Shown piece after piece: positions 33,138-41,715 of a stretch of DNA of 53,088 bases. The notes under the pieces are model-generated. The model was not told the origin of the DNA and searched no databases. It was given only the letters and a program-made list of their open reading frames with translations. Made by a program: the position numbers and the translations under genes. Origin of the DNA: Bacteroidota bacterium (GTDB lineage Bacteria; Bacteroidota; Ignavibacteria; Palsa-1295); the NCBI GenBank assembly GCA_021324685.1, contig JAJPIQ010000064.1, positions 1 to 53,088 of the forward strand, read 5' to 3'. Numbering within the stretch: position 1 is the stretch's first letter; every line of letters starts with the position of its first letter.

Positions 33138-35099
33138 CTATTGGCGAACAGCGACGGGCAGCACTTTCGTCTCCCCATTTGCCGACGTTAACTTGAAATA
33201 ATAGACGCCGTTGGAAAGGCCAGATAAAGAGGCCGTCGTTAACCCGATTCCCGCCGTTCCGTCCAGCATGGTCTTACCGGTCTGATCGTACAGCATCCAT
33301 GAGCCAACTTCATTGCTCTGGATATTAAGCGCTGGTCCGGAAGGATTTGGATAGAGTGAAAGGCGGAGTTCCGACGGAGTCAGGCTGAATTCATTCCAAC
33401 CGGAAGCCGGAAAGGTTGCGATCGTACCGTTCCTGTCTTCCAGGACGACGCGATAAAAGAGCGAATTTGCTATCCGGTCATTGGTAATGGCACCGGAATA
33501 GACCAGGGAGTCCGCAGCGAGGCGCAACGGGACCGATGTTAAGACCGTATCGGTATTATAATAGTACTCGAGCGAAAGATCGATAATTCCAAATTTTGCA
33601 GCGGCCCCGACATAAAAGCGTACATCGGTATCGACCGAGATATTCATCACGTGTTCGACGGGACCTAATTCGAGCGCGGCGGCATAGGTGTCGATCTCGC
33701 CCCAGCCATACACCGTATCGGGATGCGTGGCACGCCGGCCGGTGATCATCACCGCTTGGCGTATTTCCTGTGCGGTGGCTTCGGGATGCGTCTGTTTAAT
33801 CACGCAACAGGCTCCGCTTACCAGCGGTGTGGCGAAACTCGTTCCGCCCGCCAGCGGTGAAAACGTTCCATCGCGCTCCTGCACAAAAACATCGACGCCG
33901 GGCGCACAAATATCGGGCTTGATCCGGCCATCGTAGGTCGGACCGAGCGAAGAAAATCCGGCAATGGAATCGTTCACATCGAGAGCGCCGCACGCAAGAA
34001 TGCTGTCGGCATCGGCGGGGGCCTGCTCGTGCGGATACACGGTGTCCGCCCCATTATTGCCCATGGCGGTGACGACCAGCACGCCCAGCTTCGCCGCGCG
34101 TTCCACGGCCTGCGTGCAAATAGTCGTATGGCCGTTCATGTCTGCATACGAATAGCTGTGCTGGCCGGAGTCGAATGTAAAATAGCCTAAGGAGCTGGAA
34201 GTTATTTCCACTCCGCGCGCTTCGAAATCTTCCAGGGCCGCTGCATAATTATCTTCTTCGACATTATGCTCGCTCCGTATATCTTCCGTGTGCGCGAGCA
34301 TCACAGACGTACGGTAGGCCGGCCCCATCAGCGTGTCCGGAAGGTATCCCATCGCCGTCGAGAGGGTTTCGGTCCCATGCTGGTCCTGAGGGCCGGCGGT
34401 AATGCTGTCCTGAAAAACGTAATCGTGTTCAAAGAGCACATTACTTCGGTCGAGCGACGACACGGCCCGCCAGTTAAAGCCGACGTCGAGAAATCCCAGC
34501 CTCACGCCCGACCCATCGAAACCCATCGCATGAAGCGGCCAGACGTTAATACGGTCCAACTGCGACCCGGAACCTCCGTATTCCGAAACGATCGTATCGT
34601 AGCCGCCACCGGAATTGGACGAACTATGAGCCACGCTTTGGAGCAACATCGGAATTATTTTATGGACCGGCGGTATCGGCTCCGTAGAAAGTTCGTGGGC
34701 CTCAAGGACCGGATCGACCGACGTTATAAACGAGAGCCTTCGAAGAACGGCGCATTCCGTATCGGTCAGGATCGCGCTGACCGCGTTGACCCATCGTACT
34801 TCGCGGATGGGAACAATACCGAGCGTTCTGAGGCAGTCGAGATAGCGTGGGCAGATGGGTGCGTCTTCTAAGGAAACGGTCGCGATGGGCGGCGCATGAA
34901 GGGCCACGGAGCGCCGCGCAAGACAGGCGTTCGTCAGTAATTTCCTGGTCTTTTCGAAGGTCGGATTTCCGGCATGGAACTCCGCGCGTGCGATCCCCTT
35001 ATCCCGAAATACGATCCAATATCGAGATTGAGCGTGTAGTGGACTCCGGTCGAGGAACGAAAAAAAGAAAAGAAGAAAACAGAGCGACCGAACGTTCAT
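33138..35099 (-). CDS. Subtilisin-like serine protease (S8) with T9SS sorting domain
   Basis: Secreted protease. The 653-aa product has a signal peptide (to about residue 23), a propeptide-like region (about 25-140), and an S8 domain with catalytic Asp205 (LGFLDVGFN), His241 (DQHGTE), oxyanion Asn (GNNGAD, about 348) and Ser421 (GGTSFATP). A linker domain (about 470-570) precedes a C-terminal type A sorting domain: LYPNPSGPALNIQ, WMLYDQTGK, LSGLSNGVYYFKL and VLPVAVRQ. It is therefore predicted T9SS cargo displayed on or released from the surface. It lies 13 nt after moxR and 6 nt before the BatA-like gene. Confidence 0.92.
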   Translation of the reverse strand: MNVRSLCFLLFFFSFLDRSPLHAQSRYWIVFRDKGIARAEFHAGNPTFEKTRKLLTNACLARRSVALHAPPIATVSLEDAPICPRYLDCLRTLGIVPIREVRWVNAVSAILTDTECAVLRRLSFITSVDPVLEAHELSTEPIPPVHKIIPMLLQSVAHSSSNSGGGYDTIVSEYGGSGSQLDRINVWPLHAMGFDGSGVRLGFLDVGFNWRAVSSLDRSNVLFEHDYVFQDSITAGPQDQHGTETLSTAMGYLPDTLMGPAYRTSVMLAHTEDIRSEHNVEEDNYAAALEDFEARGVEITSSSLGYFTFDSGQHSYSYADMNGHTTICTQAVERAAKLGVLVVTAMGNNGADTVYPHEQAPADADSILACGALDVNDSIAGFSSLGPTYDGRIKPDICAPGVDVFVQERDGTFSPLAGGTSFATPLVSGACCVIKQTHPEATAQEIRQAVMITGRRATHPDTVYGWGEIDTYAAALELGPVEHVMNISVDTDVRFYVGAAAKFGIIDLSLEYYYNTDTVLTSVPLRLAADSLVYSGAITNDRIANSLFYRVVLEDRNGTIATFPASGWNEFSLTPSELRLSLYPNPSGPALNIQSNEVGSWMLYDQTGKTMLDGTAGIGLTTASLSGLSNGVYYFKLTSANGETKVLPVAVRQ

Positions 35100-35112
35100 T
35101 ATCGGTTTGCAC

Positions 35113-36132
35113 TTATTCGCGGACCAGCCGCTCGACCATCTCTACGCTCGAAAGGCCTTCGGCCTCGGCATTGAAATTCGTAATAATGCGGTGCCGCAGT
35201 ACTGGGACGGCGAGTGCGCGAATGTCCTCGATGGATGGCGTATAGCGTCCATCGAGCACGGCACGAACTTTCGCTCCCAGGACGAGATATTGCGAGGCGC
35301 GCGGGCCGGCGCCATAACTGACGTATTTCGAAATGTAGTCCGGCGTCGTGCCCCGTTTGGGCCGGGTTTTAGCGACCAGGCGGACCGCATACGAGATCAC
35401 ATTGTCGGCGGCGGGGACGGTACGGACAAGGTCCTGAAAATCGCAGATCTCTTTTGCGTTCATCACTTTTTCCAGCGAGGCCGCATATTCGCTCGTGGTC
35501 GTCCGAACGATTTGCATCTCTTCCTGCTCGGAAGGATAATCGAGCCAGAGATTGAACATGAAGCGATCGAGCTGCGCTTCCGGAAGTGGATAGGTCCCCT
35601 CCTGCTCGATCGGGTTCTGCGTAGCGAGCACAAAAAAGGGTTCCGCAAGCGTGTACGTCGTATTCGCGGCGGTAACGCGGTGTTCCTGCATCGCTTCGAG
35701 GAGTGCGGCCTGGGTTTTCGGAGGCGTCCGGTTGATCTCGTCCGCCAAAATGATGTTGGCAAAGACGGGTCCCCGAAGAAAACGAAATTCCTTCCCACCG
35801 GTGGAGACGTTCTGTTCGAGAATTTCCGTTCCCGTAATGTCGGTCGGCATCAGGTCCGGCGTAAACTGGATGCGGCTGAAGGAGAGGTGCAACACGTCCG
35901 CCAGGGTGCGGATAAGCAGCGTTTTCGCGAGTCCGGGAACGCCGACGAGCAGGCAATGCCCGCGCGCCAGGAGCGCGATCATCAGTTCATCGATCACGGC
36001 TTCCTGCCCGACGATGACTTTCGCGATCTCGCGTTTGAGTGCGGCGAACTTTCGGACCAGCTCCCCCGCGGCCTCGATCTCTCGGCCGTTCGTCGATACT
36101 TTGGAAATTCGTTCTGTCGTTACTTCAGCCAT
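35113..36132 (-). CDS. MoxR family AAA+ ATPase
   Basis: Chaperone-like ATPase working with vWA proteins. The 339-aa product has Walker A GVPGLAKT (64-71), the MoxR signature FTPDLMPTDITG, Walker B IILADEINR (D131, E132), sensor ATQNPIEQEGTYPLPEAQLDRF, and a C-terminal lid domain. Length is normal. It is followed by the subtilase and then the BatA-like gene. Start ATG at 36132 is 35 nt after the M16 gene upstream in the same operon. Confidence 0.94.
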   Translation of the reverse strand: MAEVTTERISKVSTNGREIEAAGELVRKFAALKREIAKVIVGQEAVIDELMIALLARGHCLLVGVPGLAKTLLIRTLADVLHLSFSRIQFTPDLMPTDITGTEILEQNVSTGGKEFRFLRGPVFANIILADEINRTPPKTQAALLEAMQEHRVTAANTTYTLAEPFFVLATQNPIEQEGTYPLPEAQLDRFMFNLWLDYPSEQEEMQIVRTTTSEYAASLEKVMNAKEICDFQDLVRTVPAADNVISYAVRLVAKTRPKRGTTPDYISKYVSYGAGPRASQYLVLGAKVRAVLDGRYTPSIEDIRALAVPVLRHRIITNFNAEAEGLSSVEMVERLVRE

Positions 36133-36167
36133 TCGTTCGGCGTGTTCTATAATGGTACCGGCACTGC

Positions 36168-37562
36168 TTATAGCGTGACCGGCATTTCAATAACCGTTCC
36201 CTCGTCGTCGAATACCTTGATTTCCCCGAACTGGCCCATTCCCGCCTCGAGCGCCTGTACATTGCCGCTCGCCACGATCGTGAGGACGTCCGGATGAAGA
36301 TATTCGCGCGCGACACGATAGAGATCGACGCAGTTCAGCGCCGAAAGTTTCTCGCGATAGGTATCCCAATAATTGGCGTCGAGACCGTAGAGGATCAGCG
36401 TCGCTACACGGCCGGCCACCTGCTGAGGCGTTTCGATCTGGAGTGGAAAACTGCCGATCATATAGTTCTTCACCATTTGAAGTTCCTCTTCCGAGACCGG
36501 TTCCACCGCGAGCCTGGAAATTTCGCTGATGATCTCCTCGACGGCACGAACGGTCACTTCGGTACGAACTTCGGTCGATACAACAAACGGTCCAGCGGCG
36601 ATACGAGCATCGATATAACTTCGCGCGCCATAGGTATAGCCGTGGACTTCCCGTAAATTCAGGTTGATCCGTGAATTGAAATAGCCGCCCAACAGCATAT
36701 TCAGCGCGGAAAGCGAGATGAAGTCCGGTGTATTCCTCGGAACTCCGATATGTCCGACCCGGAGTGCGGACTGCACGGCGCCTTCACGATTTACCAGGCC
36801 GACCTGGCGGGCAGATAAAAGATCGGCATTGCCAAAGTTCACGGTCTGCTTCTCTGGGCCGGTCCAGGTCGCGAGTTCGATTTCCAGCATCTTTTGGAAC
36901 TGGTCCGGCCGAATATCACCGGCACCGATCAGGAACGAATTATACGGCGTAATATACTGCCCGGCAAATTTTACGATATGCTCGCGGTCCATCTGCCCGA
37001 TGGAGTGTTCCGTTCCAGCCGGCTGCTGGCCATACGGATGTCCTGGAAAAACGATCTTCGAAAATACGGTATCGGCAAGAAATCCGGCATCCGCTTTCGC
37101 CTGGCGAAGGCCGGCAAGGCGCTGAAGCCGCATCCGTTCCAATTCCTCCGCCGGGAACGTCGAGTGCTGAATAATATCGGCCAGCAGATCGATCGCCACA
37201 TCGAGGTATTTGCTGAGGACGTTGATATTGATCACGACCGCATCCCAGGAAGCGGAGGCCGAGAGCGAACCGCCGACGAAGTCGATGGTCTCGGCGATAT
37301 CGGTCGCAGAACGTTTGGCCGTACCCTTCGTGAGCAGATCCGCCACGGAAGATGCGAGCCCTTCCCGGTGCTTCGGATCGCACGAGGAACCTCCGCGAAT
37401 GTAGAGCGAAAGCGAAGCGATCGGCTGCTCGTGATTCTGGACCGTGTACACCCCGAGTCCGTTCGAAAGGGACGCGCCCTCGAATTTCGGGAACGATACC
37501 TTGGGGATGCGCCCCGGCTGCGGGGGTTTGGAACGGTCTAATGGAGTGACGTGAGTGTTCAT
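36168..37562 (-). CDS. M16-family protein lacking the zinc motif (non-catalytic partner)
   Basis: The 464-aa product has the two-lobed M16 fold: N-terminal SLSNGLGVYTVQNHEQPIASLSLYIRGGS and C-terminal LNLREVHGYTYGARSYID with LNMLLGGYFNSR. At the position of the zinc-binding HxxEH the sequence reads GLASSVADLL, so it cannot be an active protease by itself. Such subunits pair with an active M16B protein to form the closed chamber. The gene overlaps the upstream active M16 gene by 4 nt (ATGA at 37559-37562), consistent with a 1:1 complex. Confidence 0.9.
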   Translation of the reverse strand: MNTHVTPLDRSKPPQPGRIPKVSFPKFEGASLSNGLGVYTVQNHEQPIASLSLYIRGGSSCDPKHREGLASSVADLLTKGTAKRSATDIAETIDFVGGSLSASASWDAVVININVLSKYLDVAIDLLADIIQHSTFPAEELERMRLQRLAGLRQAKADAGFLADTVFSKIVFPGHPYGQQPAGTEHSIGQMDREHIVKFAGQYITPYNSFLIGAGDIRPDQFQKMLEIELATWTGPEKQTVNFGNADLLSARQVGLVNREGAVQSALRVGHIGVPRNTPDFISLSALNMLLGGYFNSRINLNLREVHGYTYGARSYIDARIAAGPFVVSTEVRTEVTVRAVEEIISEISRLAVEPVSEEELQMVKNYMIGSFPLQIETPQQVAGRVATLILYGLDANYWDTYREKLSALNCVDLYRVAREYLHPDVLTIVASGNVQALEAGMGQFGEIKVFDDEGTVIEMPVTL

Positions 37563-38935
37563 ACGTTCGTTGTTACGGCCGGTTCTTCCGGCACATGATA
37601 AATGATCGAACAGCGACTGGAAGGTCGCAGGTATCGGCGAGCGGCTTCCCGAATTTCCTCGCAGGTAATGGACAAGTATTCGTCCAGAATTCTATTGACG
37701 CGGCCCGTATCCCGGAACATGAGGGCCGCGTGCGCCAGTTGGTCGGCTCTGCCATGCATGGTAACTCGCGCGGCGACGGTCTGTGCCTCGATCTTATTCT
37801 TGGCTTTTTGCAATTCCATTTCGCTCACGCCCGTTCGGCCGATCTCTTCCAGGAGCGCCTCGATGACGCGCTCGAGTTCGTCCGTCTGCCCTTCGGGCGA
37901 GTGATGAATGGCATAGAGATACAACAGCCCCGGCATTTCGCGCGCATCGACATACGCGGCGACTTCTGAGGCAATCTGTTTATCGTAGACGAGCGTGCGA
38001 TAGAGCCGCGAACTTTCACCGCTCGACAAAATATCGGTAAGCAGGTCGAGCGCGATACAATCCCGGTCGCCCTCCGGAGGGATCCGCCACGCGTAAAACA
38101 CGGCCGGCAATGGGACCGCCTCGTCGCGTATGATCTCCCGACGTTCTTCGGTAATCTCCGGATCGTTGAACGCCGGTGGACCCTCGGGGGTAACGGCGTT
38201 CGGTATCGAGCCGAAATAATATTCAATGCGTTCTTTGGCGACCGCGGGCTCGAAGTCGCCGGTCAGCACGAGCACCGCGTTCGACGGCACGTAAAACTGC
38301 TCGAAAAAATTCCGGACGTCGAGCAAGGTTGCCGCATCGATCGTTTCCATATCTCCGATCACGGCCCACCAGTAGGGATACGTGCGATACGCCAGCCGGC
38401 TCATACGGATCGAGAGCGAACCATACGGAGTATTATCGTACCGTTCTCTCTTTTCTTCCTTGACGACCTGTTTTTGCGTTTCGAGACTGAGCTCGCTTAC
38501 GCCAAACTCGAGCATCCGGTCGCTTTCGAGCCAGAGCCCAAGTTCTAACTGATGCGATGGAAGGACTTCGTAGTAATTGGTCTTGTCCTCGGTCGTATAG
38601 GCATTGTCATGTCCTCCGGCCTGCGTAATAAAAATATCGAAGGCGCCCCTGGGAACATTTTTTGACCCGTCGAAGAGCAAATGCTCGAACAAATGAGCAA
38701 ACCCGCGCCGCCGGACCTCCTCGTTTTTGCTGCCGACATGATAGGCAATATTGAGGCAGACGACCGGCGTCGCATGGTCCTCATGTAACACAACATGCAA
38801 ACCGTTCGGCAAGCGGTACTCTTCGAACGACAGGAAGCCCGAAGTGCTCCCCGAAACCGGCAACGTTTGGGAAGGTGTCGTATCGAGGAGCAGGTTCTTC
38901 TCGTTCATGGCGAACATTTCGGTCATGGCGAACAT
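37559..38935 (-). CDS. M16B zinc protease (pitrilysin family), active
   Basis: The 458-aa product has the inverted zinc motif H81-L-F-E84-H85 (FAHLFEHLLFDG) and the downstream acidic helix KQVVKEEKRERYDN. It is expected to degrade short unfolded peptides in the periplasm or cytosol; a classical signal peptide is not seen. The N-terminus has a perfect-frame 18-bp duplication (MFAMTE, MFAMNE; DNA 38900-38935), so there are two candidate start regions; the first ATG lies 5 nt after the preceding stop. Partner of the following non-catalytic gene. Confidence 0.9.
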   Translation of the reverse strand: MFAMTEMFAMNEKNLLLDTTPSQTLPVSGSTSGFLSFEEYRLPNGLHVVLHEDHATPVVCLNIAYHVGSKNEEVRRRGFAHLFEHLLFDGSKNVPRGAFDIFITQAGGHDNAYTTEDKTNYYEVLPSHQLELGLWLESDRMLEFGVSELSLETQKQVVKEEKRERYDNTPYGSLSIRMSRLAYRTYPYWWAVIGDMETIDAATLLDVRNFFEQFYVPSNAVLVLTGDFEPAVAKERIEYYFGSIPNAVTPEGPPAFNDPEITEERREIIRDEAVPLPAVFYAWRIPPEGDRDCIALDLLTDILSSGESSRLYRTLVYDKQIASEVAAYVDAREMPGLLYLYAIHHSPEGQTDELERVIEALLEEIGRTGVSEMELQKAKNKIEAQTVAARVTMHGRADQLAHAALMFRDTGRVNRILDEYLSITCEEIREAARRYLRPSSRCSIIYHVPEEPAVTTNV

Positions 38936-38940
38936 TGGCG

Positions 38941-40236
38941 TCAGGCCTGCGGAATAACATGGCAGATGACCGCGCGTTCCGGGTCAAGATACGCATGGGC
39001 CGCATCGCGTATTTCTTCAGCCGTGATCGAGCGAAAAATTTCGAGCTCGTGGTTGATGTAACCGGTATCGCGCAGGAAACACCAGGCGCGTTGCAGCCGG
39101 TCGGCGCGCGGACCCAGTTCGATCATCGAAGCGACGGTCCGCATTTCGGCGCGGTTCTTTACTTTTTCCAACTCGAGTTCCGATATGGGCTCTTCGCGGA
39201 TCCTCTCAATTTCCTTCCATATCGCCGATTCGACTTCGTCCAGGGTGCTGTTCGGCTGGACTTTCGCATCGATAACGAAGCTGCCGGTCTTTTCCATGCA
39301 ATAATTGAACGTTTCGACGTCGCGCGCGATCTTTCGTCGATACACCAGTTCCTGATACAGCCGGCTGCTGCGACCGGTGTCCATTACATAACTGAGAAGG
39401 TCGAGCGCATATTCTTCGCGACTAAATGCGAACGGCCCTTGAAAGGCGATATAAATGGCTGGAAGTTTTATGGCGTCCGATTGTGAAAACCGCAACTGGG
39501 TGTTGATCGGCTCGACCGCTTGTTTATCTCGGAACGGTTCCGAAGCTTTGGGGATCGGCCCAAAATAGCGTTCCACGAGGGTCCTCGCTTCCGATTCGTC
39601 AAAATCGCCGACCAGCGCAAGCGAACAGTTATTCGGCTTATAGTACTCGGTATGAAAGGCACGAACATCGTCGATCGTCGCCTGATTGAGATGCTCCATG
39701 GAGCCGATCGTCGTCCAATGGTATCCGCTCGTAGGGAAAAGCCGTTCGACGATATTTTCCCAGACGGTCCCGTACGGTTTGTTTTCATACCGCTGGCGTC
39801 GCTCTTCTTTTACGACATCGCGCTGATTTTCGAAATTTTCTTTGGTCACGTCGAGCGCAAGCATCCGATCGCTTTCGAGCCAAAGAGCGAGTTCCAGGTC
39901 GCCCGAGGGCAGTGTTTCGAAATAATTGGTGCGATCGACGCTCGTCGTCGCATTCAGCGAACCGCCGGCGCGCTGAATGTATTTGAAATGTTCCGTCTTC
40001 CCGACATTCTGCGACCCCTGGAACATCATGTGTTCGAACAAATGCGCGAAACCGGTGCGCGCCGGGGGATCGTCTTTCGATCCCACATGATACCACAGGT
40101 TCGTGACCACTAACGGCACATGGTGGCTCGGGGCAAGAATGACGTGCATCCCGTTGTCGAGGTCGTATTCCGAAAAAGAAATACCATTTTGCGCCGGGAC
40201 GCCGTGGGTCTTTCGTTCGCCGTTCTTCGAGATCAT
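38941..40236 (-). CDS. M16B zinc protease (pitrilysin family), second active copy
   Basis: The 431-aa product carries H65-L-F-E68-H69 (FAHLFEHMMFQGS), the KEERRQRYEN helix and the C-terminal lobe (AIKLPAIYIAFQGPFAFSREEYALDLL). It is a paralogue of the gene at 37559; both share DNGMHVIL/PNGLHVVL-type N-termini. A longer frame reaches 40335, into the upstream PPIase gene, but the ATG at 40234-40236 starts the conserved region and sits 25 nt after that gene's stop. Likely cytosolic or periplasmic without a visible signal peptide. Confidence 0.9.
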   Translation of the reverse strand: MISKNGERKTHGVPAQNGISFSEYDLDNGMHVILAPSHHVPLVVTNLWYHVGSKDDPPARTGFAHLFEHMMFQGSQNVGKTEHFKYIQRAGGSLNATTSVDRTNYFETLPSGDLELALWLESDRMLALDVTKENFENQRDVVKEERRQRYENKPYGTVWENIVERLFPTSGYHWTTIGSMEHLNQATIDDVRAFHTEYYKPNNCSLALVGDFDESEARTLVERYFGPIPKASEPFRDKQAVEPINTQLRFSQSDAIKLPAIYIAFQGPFAFSREEYALDLLSYVMDTGRSSRLYQELVYRRKIARDVETFNYCMEKTGSFVIDAKVQPNSTLDEVESAIWKEIERIREEPISELELEKVKNRAEMRTVASMIELGPRADRLQRAWCFLRDTGYINHELEIFRSITAEEIRDAAHAYLDPERAVICHVIPQA

Positions 40237-40261
40237 AGGGTTTGTATAACGAGATCCTAAG

Positions 40262-41596
40262 TTATTTATAAAAGGCGGAGAGATCGCGGATATCGATGTA
40301 CACCGAGTTTCGCGCGCGCGCCAGCCAGTCTGCAAGTTCCTGTTGCTGCTTCCACTGGATCGTCGCCGTTTCGAGTTCTCGGTAATCTTCGTCGATCGTC
40401 AATTTATGCGAAGGGATCTTTTTTATAAGTTTCACGATCTGGTATCCCGTCCGATTTGCCGAGTAGCCAATGTGCATCGGTTCCGAAACATCGCCTTCCT
40501 TGAGGGAGTCGATGACGCTCCGCTGCTCCGGTGCGAGGTCCTCCAACCGAATTTTTCCCAGTTCGCCACCAAACGAACGCGTTTCATCGTCATCGGAATG
40601 TTCTTTTGCCAGGGTAGCGAAATCTTCTCCGTGCATGGCGCTGTCGCGTATCGCGACGAGTGAATCCCGGACGGCGGCTTCATCGGCGGCGTTCGCAGTC
40701 GGTTTGATCAGGATCTGGGCGACGCGAATTTCTTCGCCGCGACGGTCGAGCAGTTTAATGATATGAAATCCCTGTTCGGTCTCGACGACGTTCGAGATCT
40801 CTCCCGGTTTTAACTGGAACGCCGCTTCCTCGAAGGCCGGGAGAAACGTTCCACGAGCATAGTAGGCCCCCAAATCGCCGCCGGTGGAGGCCGACGCGTC
40901 CTGCGAATATCGCTTCGCCATCGCCGCGAAATCGGCGCCATGGCGCAAGGAATCGAGGATCGTTTCCGCCAGGACGTGGGAACGCTCTTTTTGATTCGGC
41001 AGCGGCTTTACGAGTTTGACGATCGTCGCCAGGTCCACTTCATCGCCCAACGTGGGAAGGGAATCTTTGTACAACTTGTAAAACGTCTCGACGTCCTGCC
41101 TCGAAACGCTCTGGACCGGAGGGAGCACTTTTTGCCGTTCTTTCTGGACCAGGATATTTTCTCGCGTCCGTTCGCGAAGGTCCGGCGAAGCTTTCAATTC
41201 CGCGATGGTCTTTCCGAACTCCCGCTCCACCGCTTGCTCGCTCCCAAACCGAGAGACGTAGCCTTTCAAAAGCTGATCGAGTTCGTCATCGACTTCTGCC
41301 TCGGAAACGGTGACCGAATCCTGATCGGCTTTGGCAAGCAGGATGTTCTGATCGATCTCGCTCTCTAATATCTGTTTCCGGAGCGCCATCAGCGTGTCCG
41401 GTCCCGCATTGGTCACACCGCGCTGCATTAAGAATAATTCGGTTTGCGCATCGATCGAAGATTTATAGATCGGGTGCTTCCCCACCACGGCGACGACGGC
41501 GTCGAGTACGTCTCCGTCTTTCGGCACCGGCATTTGCGCGAATGCGCTCGTGGCGATCAGAGCAACGGCCAGCGTATAAAATAAGGTGAGCTTCAT
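40262..41596 (-). CDS. SurA-like periplasmic chaperone with two parvulin PPIase domains
   Basis: The 444-aa product has a signal peptide (cleavage at SAFA/QMP), an N-terminal SurA-like helical domain (about 28-165; VVAVVGKHPIYKSSIDAQ), and two rotamase domains (about 180-285 and 290-395). The first ends FAAMAKRYSQDASASTGGDLG ... GEISNVVETEQGFHIIKL; the second has AQILIKPTAN and FATLAKEHSDD. It should help outer-membrane proteins fold. It lies 25 nt upstream of the M16 genes in the same direction. Confidence 0.9.
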   Translation of the reverse strand: MKLTLFYTLAVALIATSAFAQMPVPKDGDVLDAVVAVVGKHPIYKSSIDAQTELFLMQRGVTNAGPDTLMALRKQILESEIDQNILLAKADQDSVTVSEAEVDDELDQLLKGYVSRFGSEQAVEREFGKTIAELKASPDLRERTRENILVQKERQKVLPPVQSVSRQDVETFYKLYKDSLPTLGDEVDLATIVKLVKPLPNQKERSHVLAETILDSLRHGADFAAMAKRYSQDASASTGGDLGAYYARGTFLPAFEEAAFQLKPGEISNVVETEQGFHIIKLLDRRGEEIRVAQILIKPTANAADEAAVRDSLVAIRDSAMHGEDFATLAKEHSDDDETRSFGGELGKIRLEDLAPEQRSVIDSLKEGDVSEPMHIGYSANRTGYQIVKLIKKIPSHKLTIDEDYRELETATIQWKQQQELADWLARARNSVYIDIRDLSAFYK

Positions 41597-41635
41597 GTTA
41601 TTGATCGGTGAGCGGCATTTCGTTTTTATATGCTA

Positions 41636-41675
41636 TTCCCGCGAAGAAGAGACTGCATCTCCTCTCTCGCGGGAA
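41636..41675. repeat. Hairpin between the two PPIase genes (inner)
   Basis: Arms TTCCCGCGA (41636-41644) and TCGCGGGAA (41667-41675), extended by AGAGA/TCTCT pairing. No T-run follows on either strand. It may stabilise or attenuate the operon transcript upstream of the SurA-like gene. Confidence 0.65.
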
Positions 41676-41680
41676 CGACA

Positions 41681-41714
41681 CACGCGGACATGCGTAAATT
41701 CCTTCGTCCGCGTG
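41681..41714. repeat. Hairpin between the two PPIase genes (outer)
   Basis: Arms CACGCGGAC (41681-41689) and GTCCGCGTG (41706-41714), placed one base beyond the stop codon of the upstream minus-strand gene. No T-run; possible 3'-end stabiliser or processing site. Confidence 0.65.
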
Positions 41715-41715
41715 C

